Below, in pieces: positions 10,982-23,267 of a DNA stretch of 57,234 nucleotides (position 1 is the first letter of the stretch; every line of letters begins with the position of its first letter). The notes beneath the pieces are model-generated. The model was not told the DNA's origin. It made no database searches and saw only the letters and a program-made list of their open reading frames with translations. Source of the stretch: Rhizopus sp. PT2906 (lineage: Eukaryota > Mucoromycota > Mucoromycetes > Mucorales > Rhizopodaceae). The translations under genes and the position numbers were made by a program. The stretch spans positions 1 through 57,234 of the forward strand of contig JAMYHX010000269.1 in assembly GCA_025529335.1 (NCBI GenBank), given 5' to 3'.

Positions 10982-12962
10982 ATGAATTCATGGAAACTGC
11001 CTGGTGTTAGAAGTAAAACAAGAAAAAAAAAGTGAAATAAAAGACCCTTTAATAATAATAACAATAACAATAGGAAATAAGGAAACGAACAATACAATTA
11101 CAGCCAATAACACAATCATAAACAATAAGACTGCGAATACCAGTTCATCATCACAATCATCTAGTACAAATGAACCCAAGAATGGTGTCTTATTGATTCG
11201 CGTATGTGAAGCTCGAGGCATTAGTCCACCTGCAAATATTACATTACCTTCTGTTCCACCTCAACCTGTTCATCAGAACCGCAACCGTGATTCTCTTACT
11301 CGTAAACAAAACTGGTGGCTACCCTATGTTGTATTAGAATTTGATAAGAATGAAATATTAATTGACGCCTTGGGAGGAGATACAGCAAATCCCATTTATC
11401 AACACCGAGCCAACTTGTAAAATATCTAATTAATAAGGAGGAGAACATGGTTGCTGACTTCCCTTTTATAGCGATGTTTCTCGTAGCTCAGAGGTATCCA
11501 TTTCAATCTATATGCGTCATCCTCCTACTCAAGGAGAGAGTACATCTCGTACAACAAATGATTTCTTCCTTGGAGGTGTCAAGATTCAACCCAACTTTGG
11601 TTCAACCAAGATTGAAGATCAAGTCTTGAACATTGTTGGTGGCACGGGTATGATGCATATCCAACTCTGTTATAGACCACAGCAGGTGAGATATGAATTA
11701 GACAATCTCATGTTTATATTAACCTATTTGATAGCAAAGTGCACCTATTACATTTGATTCATTTGAACTGTTGAGAGTGATTGGAAGAGGTAGCTTTGGA
11801 AAGGTAAAAAAAAAAAAAAAAAAAAAAAGAGAAGAAAAGTGATGATATAGAATTAACCACGCTTTAGGTTTACGTTGTACGTAAGAAGGATACGAATCGA
11901 ATTTATGCTATGAAAGTACTTCGTAAATCGCGTATCATTTCTCGATCAGAAGTAACGCATACGATGGCAGAGAAGACAGTATTAGCCCAGATTAGAAATC
12001 CATTCATCGTTCCTCTCAAGTTTGCCTTCCAAAGTCCAGATAAGCTGTATCTCGTCTTGGCTTTTATTAATGGAGGTGAACTGTTTCATCATTTACAATT
12101 AGAAGGCAAATTCAGTGAAGAGAGGTCTCGATTTTATACAGCGGAACTCCTGAGCGCATTAGAATGTCTTCATGACTTTAATGTTGTCTATCGGTAAGTG
12201 ACTTGGATGATAGATGATGGACTTACTAATACAACAAAAGTGATCTTAAACCAGAGAATATCTTGATTGATTACAATGGACATATTGCCTTGTGTGATTT
12301 TGGTCTTTGCAAGTTAAACATGAGTGAAAATGAGCGTACGAATACATTTTGTGGTACACCAGAGTACCTTGCACCTGAGCTATTACTTGGGCAAGGATAT
12401 ACCAAGACAGTAGACTGGTGGACATTAGGTGTGTTACTTTATGAGATGATGACTGGATTACCACCCTTTTATGATGAAAATACAAATGAGATGTACCGAA
12501 AGATTCTTCAAGATGAATTACGGTTTCCTGATGACATGTCAGCCGAGGCAAGAAGTCTTTTGAGAGGAGTAAGTTGTGTTTTTTGTCATATTATTATTAT
12601 TAACACGTTTACAATAGCTTTTAACCCGTGATCCTAATGAAAGATTAGGTAATAATGGATCAGAAGAGATCAAGAATCATCCCTTTTTTGCAAGTATTGA
12701 CTGGCGTAAATTGAACCAAAAGAAACTTCAGCCACCTTATAAGCCATCGGTTGAATCAGCCTATGACACCCAAAACTTTGATGATGAATTTACATCAGAG
12801 GCACCTCAAGAATCTCTTGTAGATGAATCACAAATATCAAGTACGATGCAAGAACAATTTGCTGGATTTACTTATAATCCTGCTAATGAACACATGGGTG
12901 AAAGCTACACTGGAACATCGGCTGTAGGAAGTGCAGGTGCTTCTCATGGCTCTGCTTGGTAA
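10982..12962 (+). CDS. sch9: Sch9-type C2-AGC protein kinase
   Basis: TORC1-activated AGC kinase (yeast Sch9, S6K-like) controlling growth and nutrient response. Exons: about 10982..11416, 11472..11685, 11735..11803, 11868..12193, 12241..12568 and 12618..12962, giving about 571 residues. An N-terminal C2-like domain begins at GVLLIRVCEARGIS and contains LPYVVLEFDKNE. The kinase domain holds GRGSFGK, AMKVLRK, YRDLKPENIL, DFGLCKL and the activation loop TNTFCGTPEYLAPE. The AGC C-tail ends with the hydrophobic motif FAGFTY, the TORC1 site region of Sch9. All catalytic residues are present. Oddity: the only plausible ATG (10982) is out of frame with the C2 domain because of an A9 run at 11023-11031; one A fewer would join them. 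A 31-nt intron at 11013-11043 is a much less likely alternative. Confidence 0.9.
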
Positions 12963-13353
12963 AGTCCTCACGTGGCGATTTCAATGAAATTCTAGCTTCA
13001 TGTTTGTAAAGTTACACTGACCAAAGTTTGTGTTCATTATACTTTTTAAATAAAAAGAATGGAATAAAATAACATAAAAAGTAAGCCAGAAAAAATAAGT
13101 AGAAAAAAAGTGTGAATATCAAAAAAGTAGCACGGACCTATTTGGTTTCAAAGCATGTCCGGGCCACTGCCACGTGGTAAATAGGCACACATAAACAAAT
13201 AAGGAGTACCTTTTTTTATTTATTTTCTCTCTCTTTTTTTCTTTCTCTCTTTCTCACATCGACCCCCCCTCTTTTTTTCTATAATTTTTTTTTTATTTAT
13301 TTTTTTCAATCTTGTACACACACACAACGCGGCAATAAGGATATTGAATTTGT
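12963..13353. promoter_or_regulatory. spacer SCH9 / phosphodiesterase
   Basis: Holds the SCH9 3' end (AATAAA-like signals near 13050-13070) and a pyrimidine-rich leader just before the phosphodiesterase ATG. No gene is seen. Confidence 0.4.
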
Positions 13354-15714
13354 ATGGAGCCATCTGATTGTTCGATAGTATTATTATACCCTTTTAGACC
13401 CTTTGTCATCCAAGATGATGATCAGGATCAACAATCATTAGAATCAATATTTGGCAAAGGTAATAATAATAGTAATAATTTATACAAGATATTAAAAAAG
13501 AGACTAGTCTATGTTGAACATGATGAACAAGAGGCGATTGAAAGAGCAAAAGAGATTAGTAAAAATAATCATCCCACACTCTTCCTGATTGATTTAGACG
13601 CGATAATTTATAAACAAGATGATGATGAACTGACTTTACCTTCTACACTCGATCATACACCCGTCAATCTTATTCAAAGAGTAGTACGCGATATATCGGC
13701 AAGTATACCAGTTATTGGTAAGTAAAATAAAATAAGTACTTTATAAAACTCACCATTTAAATATATATAGTTTGTTCAAAGCATCATCATACACACACAA
13801 TGATGGATTGTATTCAGGCCGGTGCTGTAGATTATTTAATAAAACCACTTCATTTGGATGTCATAAAAACATTGTTCCTGGTAACTTCATCACTTTATAC
13901 TGTGTACAATAATAACCTTATTTTTAAATAGAAAATACACCGAAATCAACCCGATTTGAAAATGCACCATAGTCCACTCTATCAACGTATAAAAGAAATG
14001 ACTTTTTACAAGTAAGAAAATAGCTCATGTTTTATAATGACTCATCTTTATTATTTATAGTATGCCGAAAGTCATGATGAACCTTTATTCAAACCATCAA
14101 TCCATTAACAAATACCCTTCTATTTCAAAGTAAATTAAAATTAAAAAAAAAAGGTGTATTTCTATATTCATATTCTAATCAACTCATTAGGAAACGATCA
14201 TTGGAACTTTTATCAAATTTATGTACTTGGAATTTTAATCCATTTGACTTGACTGAACAAGATTTGATTCATTCCGCTTATCTTGTCTTTGATCAATTAT
14301 TATCTTTGCCTGAGTTATCAAGCCTAAATCTAAAAGGTAATTAAAATATATTCAATGCACCATCTCATCTCTATTACTGTAGATCAATTATATGACTTTA
14401 TTATTGATTTAGCCAGCGTTTATCATAACGATAACCCCTATCATAACTTTGCTCATGCTGTCGATGTACTACAGTGTCTATTTTACATGCTATCCGAACT
14501 TGGTTTACTCCCTTTTACAAACAAATCAAAAAGTGATATAGTCAGACCCCAGGATTTACTTTCCCTTTATGATATCTTTGCTTTACTCATTGCTGCTATT
14601 GGTCATGATGCAGCTCATCCTGGCGTAAACAATATGTTTTTGGTAATTTACATGTTTACTTTATTTTTGTCATATTCATGTTTTTGTTTAGATCAATACG
14701 TCCAATCCACTCGCTATACTATACAACGATCAATCCGTCCTAGAGAGCTTACACTCTGTAACATTGTTTCAATTACTGAGTAAACATGGCATCGATAAAC
14801 GCGTGAGCCAAGTATCACCTGCATGCTATCGTGGTAAAATAAATAATACAACCATAATTCAAATCTAAACTTGTTGATAGATTTCAGAAAAATCATTATT
14901 TCAAGCATCTTGTCAACAGATATGGCACTGCATAACGAATATGTCGATAAAATCAAGGAGCAAGCAAAGAGATTACACAGCATTGATTTAAATCAGCTGA
15001 ATCGTTCCACAGCAGAAAAGGAACGCATCTTATTATGCAGCGCACTTATAAAATGTGCCGACATTAGTAACGTTGTAAGAAAAGAGAGTTGATCACATTT
15101 TTATAAAGTGATTTACTTGTTTTTTAATATAGGCCAGAGCGTTTCAACACAGTCAACAATGGGCAAAACTTCTTGTGGACGAATTCGCAGCCCAAGGAAA
15201 CTTGGAAAAAGAATTTGGTATTGCCGTATCTCCAGCCAGTGATGATTCAATCGCCTTGGAGGATTCTCAAATCAATTTCATTCAATTTGTCGCTCTTGAC
15301 CTATTTAAAAGTCTATCTATGGTTACCAAGGAAATATCATTTGCTGTTGATCAACTCAATTCTAACCTTGGTCATTGGGAATCAATCAAGCAAAAGAACG
15401 AACAAACGGATCATGATGATGATGATGATGATACAGCTCACATGATACCTGAAACAGGTAAAACATTAACCCATCTCTCTCTCTCTCTGTTTTTTTGCGC
15501 TTATCTCATTCCCTCTCTAGGCATCAAACGGTCTCATAGTGTAGATGAAAGTTATACATCAACAGCAAAAAGGATATCTCTTGAAAAATTTCATATAAAT
15601 ATGCCTTTGATTGCCATGACAACTTATGGCCGTGTAAATACTCGTGATGAAGAGAATGACCAAGAAGAAAAGGCGACAGGACGTCCAATGTACTGTCAAT
15701 GCTCTATACAATAA
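13354..15714 (+). CDS. pde2: cAMP phosphodiesterase (class I) with receiver-like domain and CaaX end
   Basis: Hydrolyses 3',5'-cAMP and so damps PKA signalling. Ten exons: 13354..13717, 13771..13880, 13932..14011, 14061..14129, 14191..14336, 14383..14642, 14692..14833, 14881..15074, 15133..15457 and 15521..15714, giving 627 residues. Residues 1-160 resemble a response-regulator receiver: FLIDLD (D80), VCS (S124) and AGAVDYLIKP (K146). The catalytic domain has the class I signatures YHNFAHAVDV (H277, H281) and GHDAAHPGVNN (H331, D332, H335), plus the metal Asp in KCADISN (D451). An Asp-rich loop follows. The C-terminus is C-x-C-S-I-Q, a good CaaX farnesylation sequence with an upstream Cys. 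The layout recalls Dictyostelium RegA; fungal PDE2 relatives are known to have a degenerate version of this N-terminus. The last intron (63 nt) has no stop and could be retained. Confidence 0.93.
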
Positions 15715-16042
15715 CCCCCTTCCTCTTTCTTTGTGTACATTATGTGATTTCTGTATAGATAAAATAGATATTTGTATTTATTGTAACTTTATATAAACAT
15801 GCACAGTCTTGTTAAATATATATATATATAAATTGTGAAAGAGTGGGGAAAGAGAGGGGGCGGGGAAGTAAAGTATATATGAAGTGTATATATGTATAAG
15901 ATGTAAATATATATAAAGAGAGAGAGAGAGGGGAGGGGGGAAGCATACATGACTAGCATACAAATAAAAACATATGCACATAATAATAGTTCATAACATA
16001 ACATAATATATAAAAAAAGAACGAAGGAATGGGTATGTGCGA
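15715..16042. other. convergent 3' spacer with simple repeats
   Basis: Between the convergent phosphodiesterase and CSL genes. It contains TA and AG dinucleotide runs (near 15817-15830 and 15917-15930), but no gene. Confidence 0.5.
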
Positions 16043-19000
16043 TTACAATGGGTAGTATTTACCAGTTTTACAAATTGTGCTATCTCCTCGTACTAACAAG
16101 ATAGGTATATTACCATACAATTCTTTGGTCTCTAGTAATTCCTGTCTTGAAGGCACTTTACAAATGATCAGCTCTCTACTTCTGTACTCTGTCTGAGCTG
16201 CCTTCACGTCACCAAACCATACTTGAAGGTCTCTTGAGAAGTTTTCACCGTGCATTGTCAGGAACCGTTCCTGATCAGATTTGTTTGTACTTGTGAAAAA
16301 GTGCGAGAGTGAAGGGAATGAGTTGGTCGATAGTGAGGAGGAAGGGTCATCCAAGGAGGGAGACCAAAATGTGTAAGTAGCACAATCTATGGGAAAAATA
16401 TTTAGTGTTTCATATAATCACCCTTAATATGTCTTTACCTGTGCCTACAATGGTCCATACAGCTGCATCAGAAACGTCTTCGCTCCAATAAGCACCTAGG
16501 TTATTGAGATTGTTCCCTGTTGCACTGGCGACAGAAGATCGCCTGGCAGTCGTGGTGGTGGTGGTGGTGGTAGATGAACTACCATTACTACTAATACTTG
16601 ATTTACGCGAAGCTTCACTCAATGAGCTTTGTGGCTGTTGTTGAAACATGTGTTGAGGGATACTTGTATAGTACAATTCATCATTTAAACTATTCACACG
16701 ACGTCGATGAGGAAACTCTTGGTGGCGAAGTAATTCAGATGAGGTAGGTAAATGATCAGAGAGGGACATGGACGACATGAGCTTCTCAGGAGGCCTTGCC
16801 ATTTGCACATCGGTCGACACGCGTCGCTTTCTGATGATTTTACCGCCTTCTTGAGAGGTGATATCAAACAGGTCGTTCGAAAAGCTTTCGTCCCAAGCCT
16901 GACTGTTCAAAGGTTTGGTTACACTACCAGTCACTGGTTTTCGGCCTTCGGTTGTCTTGTGCATGCCGACCATATCATTTAAACAAGCCAAGTAAGTCAC
17001 AGGCTGAGAAGTTCGGGGCATCATCATATCTTGTAGTGATTGCTGCTGAGCGCTTGAAGGGTCCTGTACGATCTGAAGAGCAATCTTGTGTAACTGAGAC
17101 ACAGGGTCACCCAAGACTTCATCTCCAAATTCACCACCGCCGCCCGTCAGGTCGTCTGTACATCTCGCACCGCCAACGACGGTCGATGCGCGGTCCACCT
17201 TGCGGATGACCATCACAGGACTGACCAGGCCGGTCGTCAGGCACTGGAGGACAATGTGCTGGTTGTAATGGATCGGAATCAACTGACTTGTTTTGTTCTT
17301 GAGAGCAATCGCAGGTGGGGGTGGGTAGGGTGTGCTTCGACTGAGAACATTGGGTCCGATGTAATCTTCAGGCGTATCACTTTCTTCAGCAGGCTCTCCA
17401 GGCGATCGCGATGTGTCAACAATCCAGACGATGAAGGGATCCCAACTGGTCGTGCGAGCGACAAAGCAAGTACCATCTGAAGACGTATTCGCTTGAAGAG
17501 AGAGTCCGGGGAAGGCAAGAGGTGTGCCTTCGCTAGTTGAGACGCCTAGGTATTTCGTAGACACAGTTTGAGAACGAATACGATTAAACAAGGAGACAGT
17601 CGTGCCATGATGAATACACACTTTATATGGGGGTTAAAATGACATTTATAAATAAAAATCAAATAAACAATTACTTTACGTTCCATATTTTTCACACTCT
17701 GTCGCTTCTTGCTGGGCTTGCTGATCACCTTGATAGCCTTGCTGGCAAGTGTGCCTAATTGAAGACCATTCGCGAGCTGGAGTCGAGCGAGGCATTCGAC
17801 ACGCTTACGTTTCTCATCAGCGTCATTGATGTATAGATGTTTCGACACGCATTTGCCGGCTGCAAGAGGTTCCTGTTGGTGGTTATGATACATGTCCACA
17901 GGAGGATGACGAGATTCTGAGCTTCTGAAACGGCTCGAGTTTTCTTTGCCTTGAGACGATGTTGACTTGATCTGTCCGGTTTGTCCAACCGTCGCACCAG
18001 AAACAGTGTACCATTCAATCTGCCCTGCTTGGGTGGATGTTTCGCCAGAAATGGAAACAGTGAGTTTAGGGGGAGCAAGAATGATATCCTTATCCAGGCC
18101 AGACACGCGAAGAACCTCATTGCCCATGCTATCCACCTTGTCCTTGGCTGTCCACCAGCCGGTGCCAACAAGAATAGTCGTGGGTGGAGGACATAGAAAT
18201 CTAGGTTAAAAAAAAAGTCTTTAGAAAAAAAAATTCAATAAAAAAAATCATTTAAAATGAAACCTTTTTTCAGTGCCATAACTCTTTTGGGCCACTTTGC
18301 TGGTGAGAATGATTACTGTCTTTTCGCCTAAACGTGTGGCTACTTCTTGACTGACTGAATTGGCCAAGTACGTCTGCACCAAGGGCTTAATTCTGGCTGC
18401 ATTGGCTGATAATTGAAGCATACGGTTGTTGGGTGCGCCCATGCATGCTCGACGGTTTGCTGTTTTTTCTTTTCCAAGCAATGCATGATCAGTTGGAGAT
18501 GATGAAGTAAAGAAGGTGACACCTTCTCCACTTTGTGCAACCAAGTTCTTTTCTGGTGACTATTTTAAAAACAAAGTTTGGGTTTAGCGTTTTAGATGAA
18601 AATGACACATTTTCCTTCTTACTATTATGGCGTTATATTCCATAGCTTCATTGGAAGGATGAGGAGGAGTGTTTGTGTCCCAGTCGATGCCTATTCTGTG
18701 ATCATAGACTTCGTCTTCTTGGAGCGATTCGAGAAAGCCTGGTGTGAAAAAACCTGGCGTGCCTGGTGAATAACGAGAAGAAGGCGAGTGCATTGGTGAC
18801 GATGTATTGTCCCATGACTGAATGAGCTGTTGCTGGTGGCGTTGATGAAGAACATTCAAGTCAGTAAGTTGCAGGTTAGGTCTTTGAACGATGCGCTGAA
18901 AAGTATTGGGTTGAGCGAGCGTATCAAAGTCTACCATGATGTCTGTCAGATTGTTATTTTCTCCCACGCCCTCATTATGACTCCCTTCTGGGTCATTGGG

Positions 19001-19342
19001 CAAAAATGCTTGAAACTGCGGAGTCCTGGTCACCAAAGGTTCAAGAGGGAGATCAAAAGAAGCAGGACTAGATTGCATAAAAGAAGAACTGGTAGAAGAG
19101 GAAGAGGTACTGGTGACAATAGATGCTTTCAGATCCTCAGGTTGACGTTCATATTGAAAGGACTCGGCATAAATTCCCGGATATTGGGAAAAAGAGATAT
19201 TAAGTAGATGAGTGTCCATAGAAGGGTATTGAGTTTCTTGCTTGCGTTTGCGACTGCTTGAAGAAGTTTCAGGAGAAGGTTTATGAAATATATCATACTT
19301 CATGATATCATGTTGTGGAGGGATCCCAGTCATTATAGGCAT
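16043..19342 (-). CDS. CSL (RBP-J/Su(H)/LAG-1) family transcription factor
   Basis: DNA-binding regulator of the CSL family; fungal members (Cbf11/Cbf12 in fission yeast) act without Notch in cell-cycle, adhesion and lipid control. Five exons: 19342..18623, 18559..18264, 18200..17680, 17620..16439 and 16386..16043, giving 1020 residues. A long, Ser/Pro/Gln-rich N-terminal extension covers about 1-280. The LAG1 DNA-binding part (about 285-510) contains VAQKSYGTEKRFLCPPP and GTGWW. The beta-trefoil (BTD) starts with LCIHHGTTVSLFNRIRSQTVSTKYL-type sequence at about 513 and is expanded by low-complexity inserts, including a Thr run. A C-terminal TIG/IPT domain (GDVKAAQTEYRSRELIICKVP) ends the protein. 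Length and extension are like the fungal classes. The joins restore conserved motifs, so the model is firm. Confidence 0.93.
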
Positions 19343-19549
19343 TACTGCTAAATGACTTTCTTTTTTATTTATTAAAGAAGGCTAATAAAGAGAAAGAAAG
19401 AGAAAATAAAAAAAAAGAAGAGAAAAAAAAGGCGCTTTATGGGAACCTGTATTAATGCATCAAAAAAGCGGGGTAAATCAAACAAATCGGCAGTTCAATT
19501 TATGTAACTAAATAAGCATTGCACATACAGTGAAGTCTAGGTATAATGT
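19343..19549. other. CSL upstream spacer
   Basis: A- and AG-rich leader and promoter region of the CSL gene. No gene is seen. Confidence 0.4.
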
Positions 19550-19735
19550 TTACAAGTTACGAGGTGTTTCTGTGGAAGCGTGTGTCATTCTAGAAAGGGA
19601 TACAAGAATATTGGATGAATCAGAACGTATATGTATCACTGTAGAAGAGTAACTTTCGGGTATGTCTCTGTTTGTTATCCTAGCTTCTCCACTTTTTGGC
19701 CAAATAAGGCGATCTTGTGTAGGGTCATCCGGCAT
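19550..19735 (-). CDS. hypothetical 61-residue protein
   Basis: Short intronless frame starting MPDDPTQDRLIWPKSGEAR, with a polar, Ser/Thr-rich composition and no TM or signal peptide. It lies in the same direction as the CSL gene, about 200 bp upstream of it. The amino-acid composition is more protein-like than in random frames of this DNA, but I recognise no family and it may be chance. Confidence 0.3.
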   Translation of the reverse strand: MPDDPTQDRLIWPKSGEARITNRDIPESYSSTVIHIRSDSSNILVSLSRMTHASTETPRNL

Positions 19736-21046
19736 CTAATGTTTCTTTTTTGTTTTGAGTGTGTCTAACGACACTTGACTTCATTACACTTTAAATGAGT
19801 AATATCTATATTTCTATTTTAAACGCGCGACCATCCTACAATTGAATTAGGAAATAAAGGAGAGAATGATAGAATAATTATACAAAGATGTCGATGATAT
19901 ACCTATCAGATGACGGATTCCCAATTCTTATTTATGTACTATTTGCGCGCATTTGTACAATTAAGGTTGACCTGAAACTAAAAAGAAGAAAAGTGGCTAC
20001 AAATTATTTGTTACTTTAGTTTAATATGTAACACATCTCATTGGCTATCTCGGTCAAATCAATCAAGAACTGGCCAAAGCATTGCCAGTCTGAGTGACGC
20101 TCAAGTAACCTGTACGACATTATGTGTATATATGTATATGTGTATATATATATATACACTTGTACTTTGGAATAGCCTATAAAAAGATGACTTTTTTATA
20201 TTCCTTAAATTAATCCCTCCTCTCTCACTTTTATTCATACAAAAAAAGAAAGAAAACGAGAAAGTAAAGCGTCAAGTAAAACACACCCCCTTAATTAAAA
20301 ATGTATGGGGTAAACTTTGTGCGTAACATAGTCAAGTGACGTCTCAGTGAAAAACAAAGAGTTTTAAGAAGAAAGAAAGTTAACCTTTTAAGTTTCTTTG
20401 TTTACAATCGGAATGAGTTTATTTGGCCGTAATTTTTGCTCGGCAGTAAAAAATGTGGTCTTTCCATCTTTATTATCCTTTTTCTTTCTTTCATTTTTCT
20501 AAAGAGACCTTTTAATCATGTCTGAAGTAATGTAACCTTATATCATATTTTGATTATGATAATCGACCAAAAACCGGTTTCAATCATCGGTAAAGATCTA
20601 TATGGCGCGTTGATCATGCTAAAGTCAATTGTCGACGATGTTTGATTTAGAAGTATGGCGATTTTCAAGCGAATGAAAGTACACTTCGTCCATGCTGCGG
20701 ATAAGACTTACATCTTACAATTTCTTTTTTCCCTGCACTATATTCAAGACATATATCTCTGGAACATGCAATCCAAACCTTCATACTTTATGTTTGAAAT
20801 ATTGACATAGCTCGCTTTGGGTACAAGTCCGACTGTTGACGATAAAAATGCATTCATTCCAGAGTGCGTCAACTTTTATTGGTATATGAAAGTACCTGTT
20901 CAATCTTTATTTCTTATAAAGAGCACCGCTAATAATTATCTTGAGTCATAGAATGCGGTCAGATGCATTCTGGGAGGTTGAAAGAAGAGCACAATGAATC
21001 ATTGATGAAAATATAAATTCAATAATATCCCCCCCCTTTGTCCATT
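19736..21046. other. gene-poor spacer
   Basis: About 1.3 kb without a supportable gene. It contains a TA-rich tract near 20123-20158 and a pyrimidine-rich stretch near 20459-20508. Confidence 0.4.
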
Positions 21047-21395
21047 ATGAAGCTGACAGAGGAAGAGGACAAAACAAAAGGCGGAAGAACTTTTATAACC
21101 CTTCTTCTCCAGAAATGTAATAAACTTCTACGCATAATTCCAAATAAAATAGTTTTTACTTCTACAGACTGTAACTTACTGACAGCTGTTCCATTGCATG
21201 ACGCGTCTAACCCTGTTCCAGTTGACTTCTGTCGGACTTCAAATATTTATGATTTTCAGGACAAAAAAAAATTGGAATAATGATTCTTCGTCGGTTCGCG
21301 ATGCAAAGAATAACAAGATGGCGCTGGCATCATTTAACAATGTCATAGGAGATATGAAAGATGACATTGAAGATAATACTGAGATGGGATCATGA
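21047..21395 (+). pseudogene. decayed coding fragment of unknown origin
   Basis: An ATG-started frame (MKLTEEEDKTKGGRTFITLL onward) runs to a stop at 21278-21280. An overlapping frame continues with polar coding-like sequence (NDSSSVRDAKNNKMALASF onward) to 21395. The two together look like a frameshifted exon, perhaps the N-terminal part of the zinc-finger pseudogene that follows in the same direction. This link is inference only. Confidence 0.2.
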
Positions 21396-21884
21396 ACCTT
21401 GTTGGCACTTATATTCCCACTTTAGATCTCTTATTATTTATTAAAGTCACAGAAAAGGTGAGCACTACATGCACCAGAAAATAAGCTAATACTACAGATG
21501 CTTCCATGGGATGCTACCTATGTTGTCACTATACAAATTTACACTACCAATGCCTATGCCTAACCTAAGACTGTACAGTTCGCTCTCTCTGATATAAAAT
21601 GCGATGTCATCAGAATTACACGTATTCTTGCATCTTTGTTGATAGAATGACAACATAAAATTAGAATAAAAATGACAACATTTCTTTTTTATCCCTTTTT
21701 CTTCTTGCAAAGAAACAAACAAAGATGGTGAGAAGTTTTGTTGGACAACATCATAGGTAATGGATAGAAGTGGCGCCCGTAGTTTTAGTCTAACTTCTGG
21801 TGCGTTTTCTGATGCATGTAGTATTTTCCTTTTTTTTCTTCTCTTTCCTCTTTTTTGATATAGCACAATAACAATCACGAAGAT

Positions 21885-22445
21885 TTATGTGCACACACTT
21901 GCCACAAATGCAAGGAACTGGATTTACTCGGAAGCAATTCTTTCGTCGACATTATCAAAATGTAGAAAACTATGACCTAGTAGTTGCCTCCAGGAACGAC
22001 TCTTGTGAAAAAAGAATTAAACAGCCGTGTCGTGTATGGATGTCCTTGATGCCCTTACGCTTTTAATACCCTGGATGCTCTTGGTGGGCACGTCGAGACT
22101 CATCCTCGAAAGTATAAGTATGACTTTTCTGTCTTTTTGTTTTTTACAACAGCAACTGACCTCTCTCTTTTTTTTTTTCTTCGTAGCCCTTCATCTGCCA
22201 GTTCCTCTTTGTATGCATCTCTTGGTCAAGATGGTGCACCTCTTCTACTGCCATCAATACCAGAAAGTTCGACAACTGATGTTTAGTGTACGTTGTCGGG
22301 ATATGAACTCTCTCCTGGAGTAACCTCGATTCTGGAATGCTCCTCCTACCCCACCGAAGGTTATGATAGAGTCGAGGCCTTACTGTATTCATGCTTAGAG
22401 TATAGGTTTATAGTAATCTTATACGGCAACATTACGTATTTATAG
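21885..22445 (+). pseudogene. C2H2 zinc-finger transcription factor pseudogene
   Basis: Two zinc-finger remnants in tandem. The first is TCHKC, then, after a one-base frame slip, GTGFTRKQFFRRHYQNV. The second is GCP-stop-CPYAFNTLDALGGHVETH, a C-x2-C-x12-H-x3-H finger with an in-frame TGA (22047-22049) where Arg is expected. A donor at 22112 (GTATAA) and a pyrimidine-rich acceptor ending at 22186 join in phase to a Ser/Pro-rich exon (PSSASSSLYASLGQDGAPLL) that meets a TAG at 22284-22286. Beyond this the same frame stays open and coding-like to 22445. Preserved splice phase together with several nulls argues for a once-functional nuclear transcription factor. Confidence 0.55.
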
Positions 22446-23267
22446 GGTAAATACGGCAATCGATAAAGTTGTTTGATAGCGCTGGGCTATGCTAGCCTAT
22501 TAACAGACTGCAATGACTTATACGGATTCTTGATGTAAACAGATGGTTTGAAGCTTTATGAAAAGAAAAAGTTCTTTAACAATTATATTAAAAGACAACA
22601 TCCAAACCTTAAAAAAATCATTATCGACAACATACCATCCAACCACGTCATTCATGTCTATAACCGTAATGAGTTGTTGAATGAACCAGAAACGTTGAAA
22701 AAATCTGACTGCAGGAAGAAACCATGCCAGCGATCAAAGTAGAAATATTGAAGCAGCACAAAGTTCTTATAATCAAAAGTTTTATTATGTTCAAAATTTA
22801 TGAGTTGTGAATGAAAATTTTGACAAAAGGTTTTTCTAGTGTATCCTTCTCTCATCTATTGGCTTGAATGTCGTTATCTTCATTCTTTTCAAATCTTTCA
22901 CAAAAGCAGGATATTGATTGTACTTGAAGGGATTAGCGTAGAGTGATTTGAGACAGATTAGCATTGGCTCTATGAAGACTGTTTTTTTTATTGCCTTTCT
23001 CTCAAGTTGTCTTTTTTTGTTACCATAGTGATCATCTCCAGGGAGCAAGCAATATACATGTTTTACTGCGAACCATACAATGAATCGAACTTCATTAAGT
23101 TTTCAAAGTTGATTGACGATATGAACAGTATCGAAATCTATTATTCAGTTGATCTGACAAATAGCTTCCCCAAAAAAACCATCATAGTTTTTCTTTGTTT
23201 AAACATTTATCAAAACATTTGGCAGAATGGTAAACAAAACCTTTGAAATCACTTAAGTATAAATTAT
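22446..23267. other. spacer with unrecognised short frames
   Basis: Contains a Lys/Asn-rich frame at about 22548-22742 and another at about 23007-23246. Neither has a recognisable domain. This may be more transposon or pseudogene debris. Confidence 0.3.

Noticed and set aside
15817..15930. TA and AG dinucleotide runs as a regulatory element
   Set aside because: Ordinary microsatellites between convergent genes.
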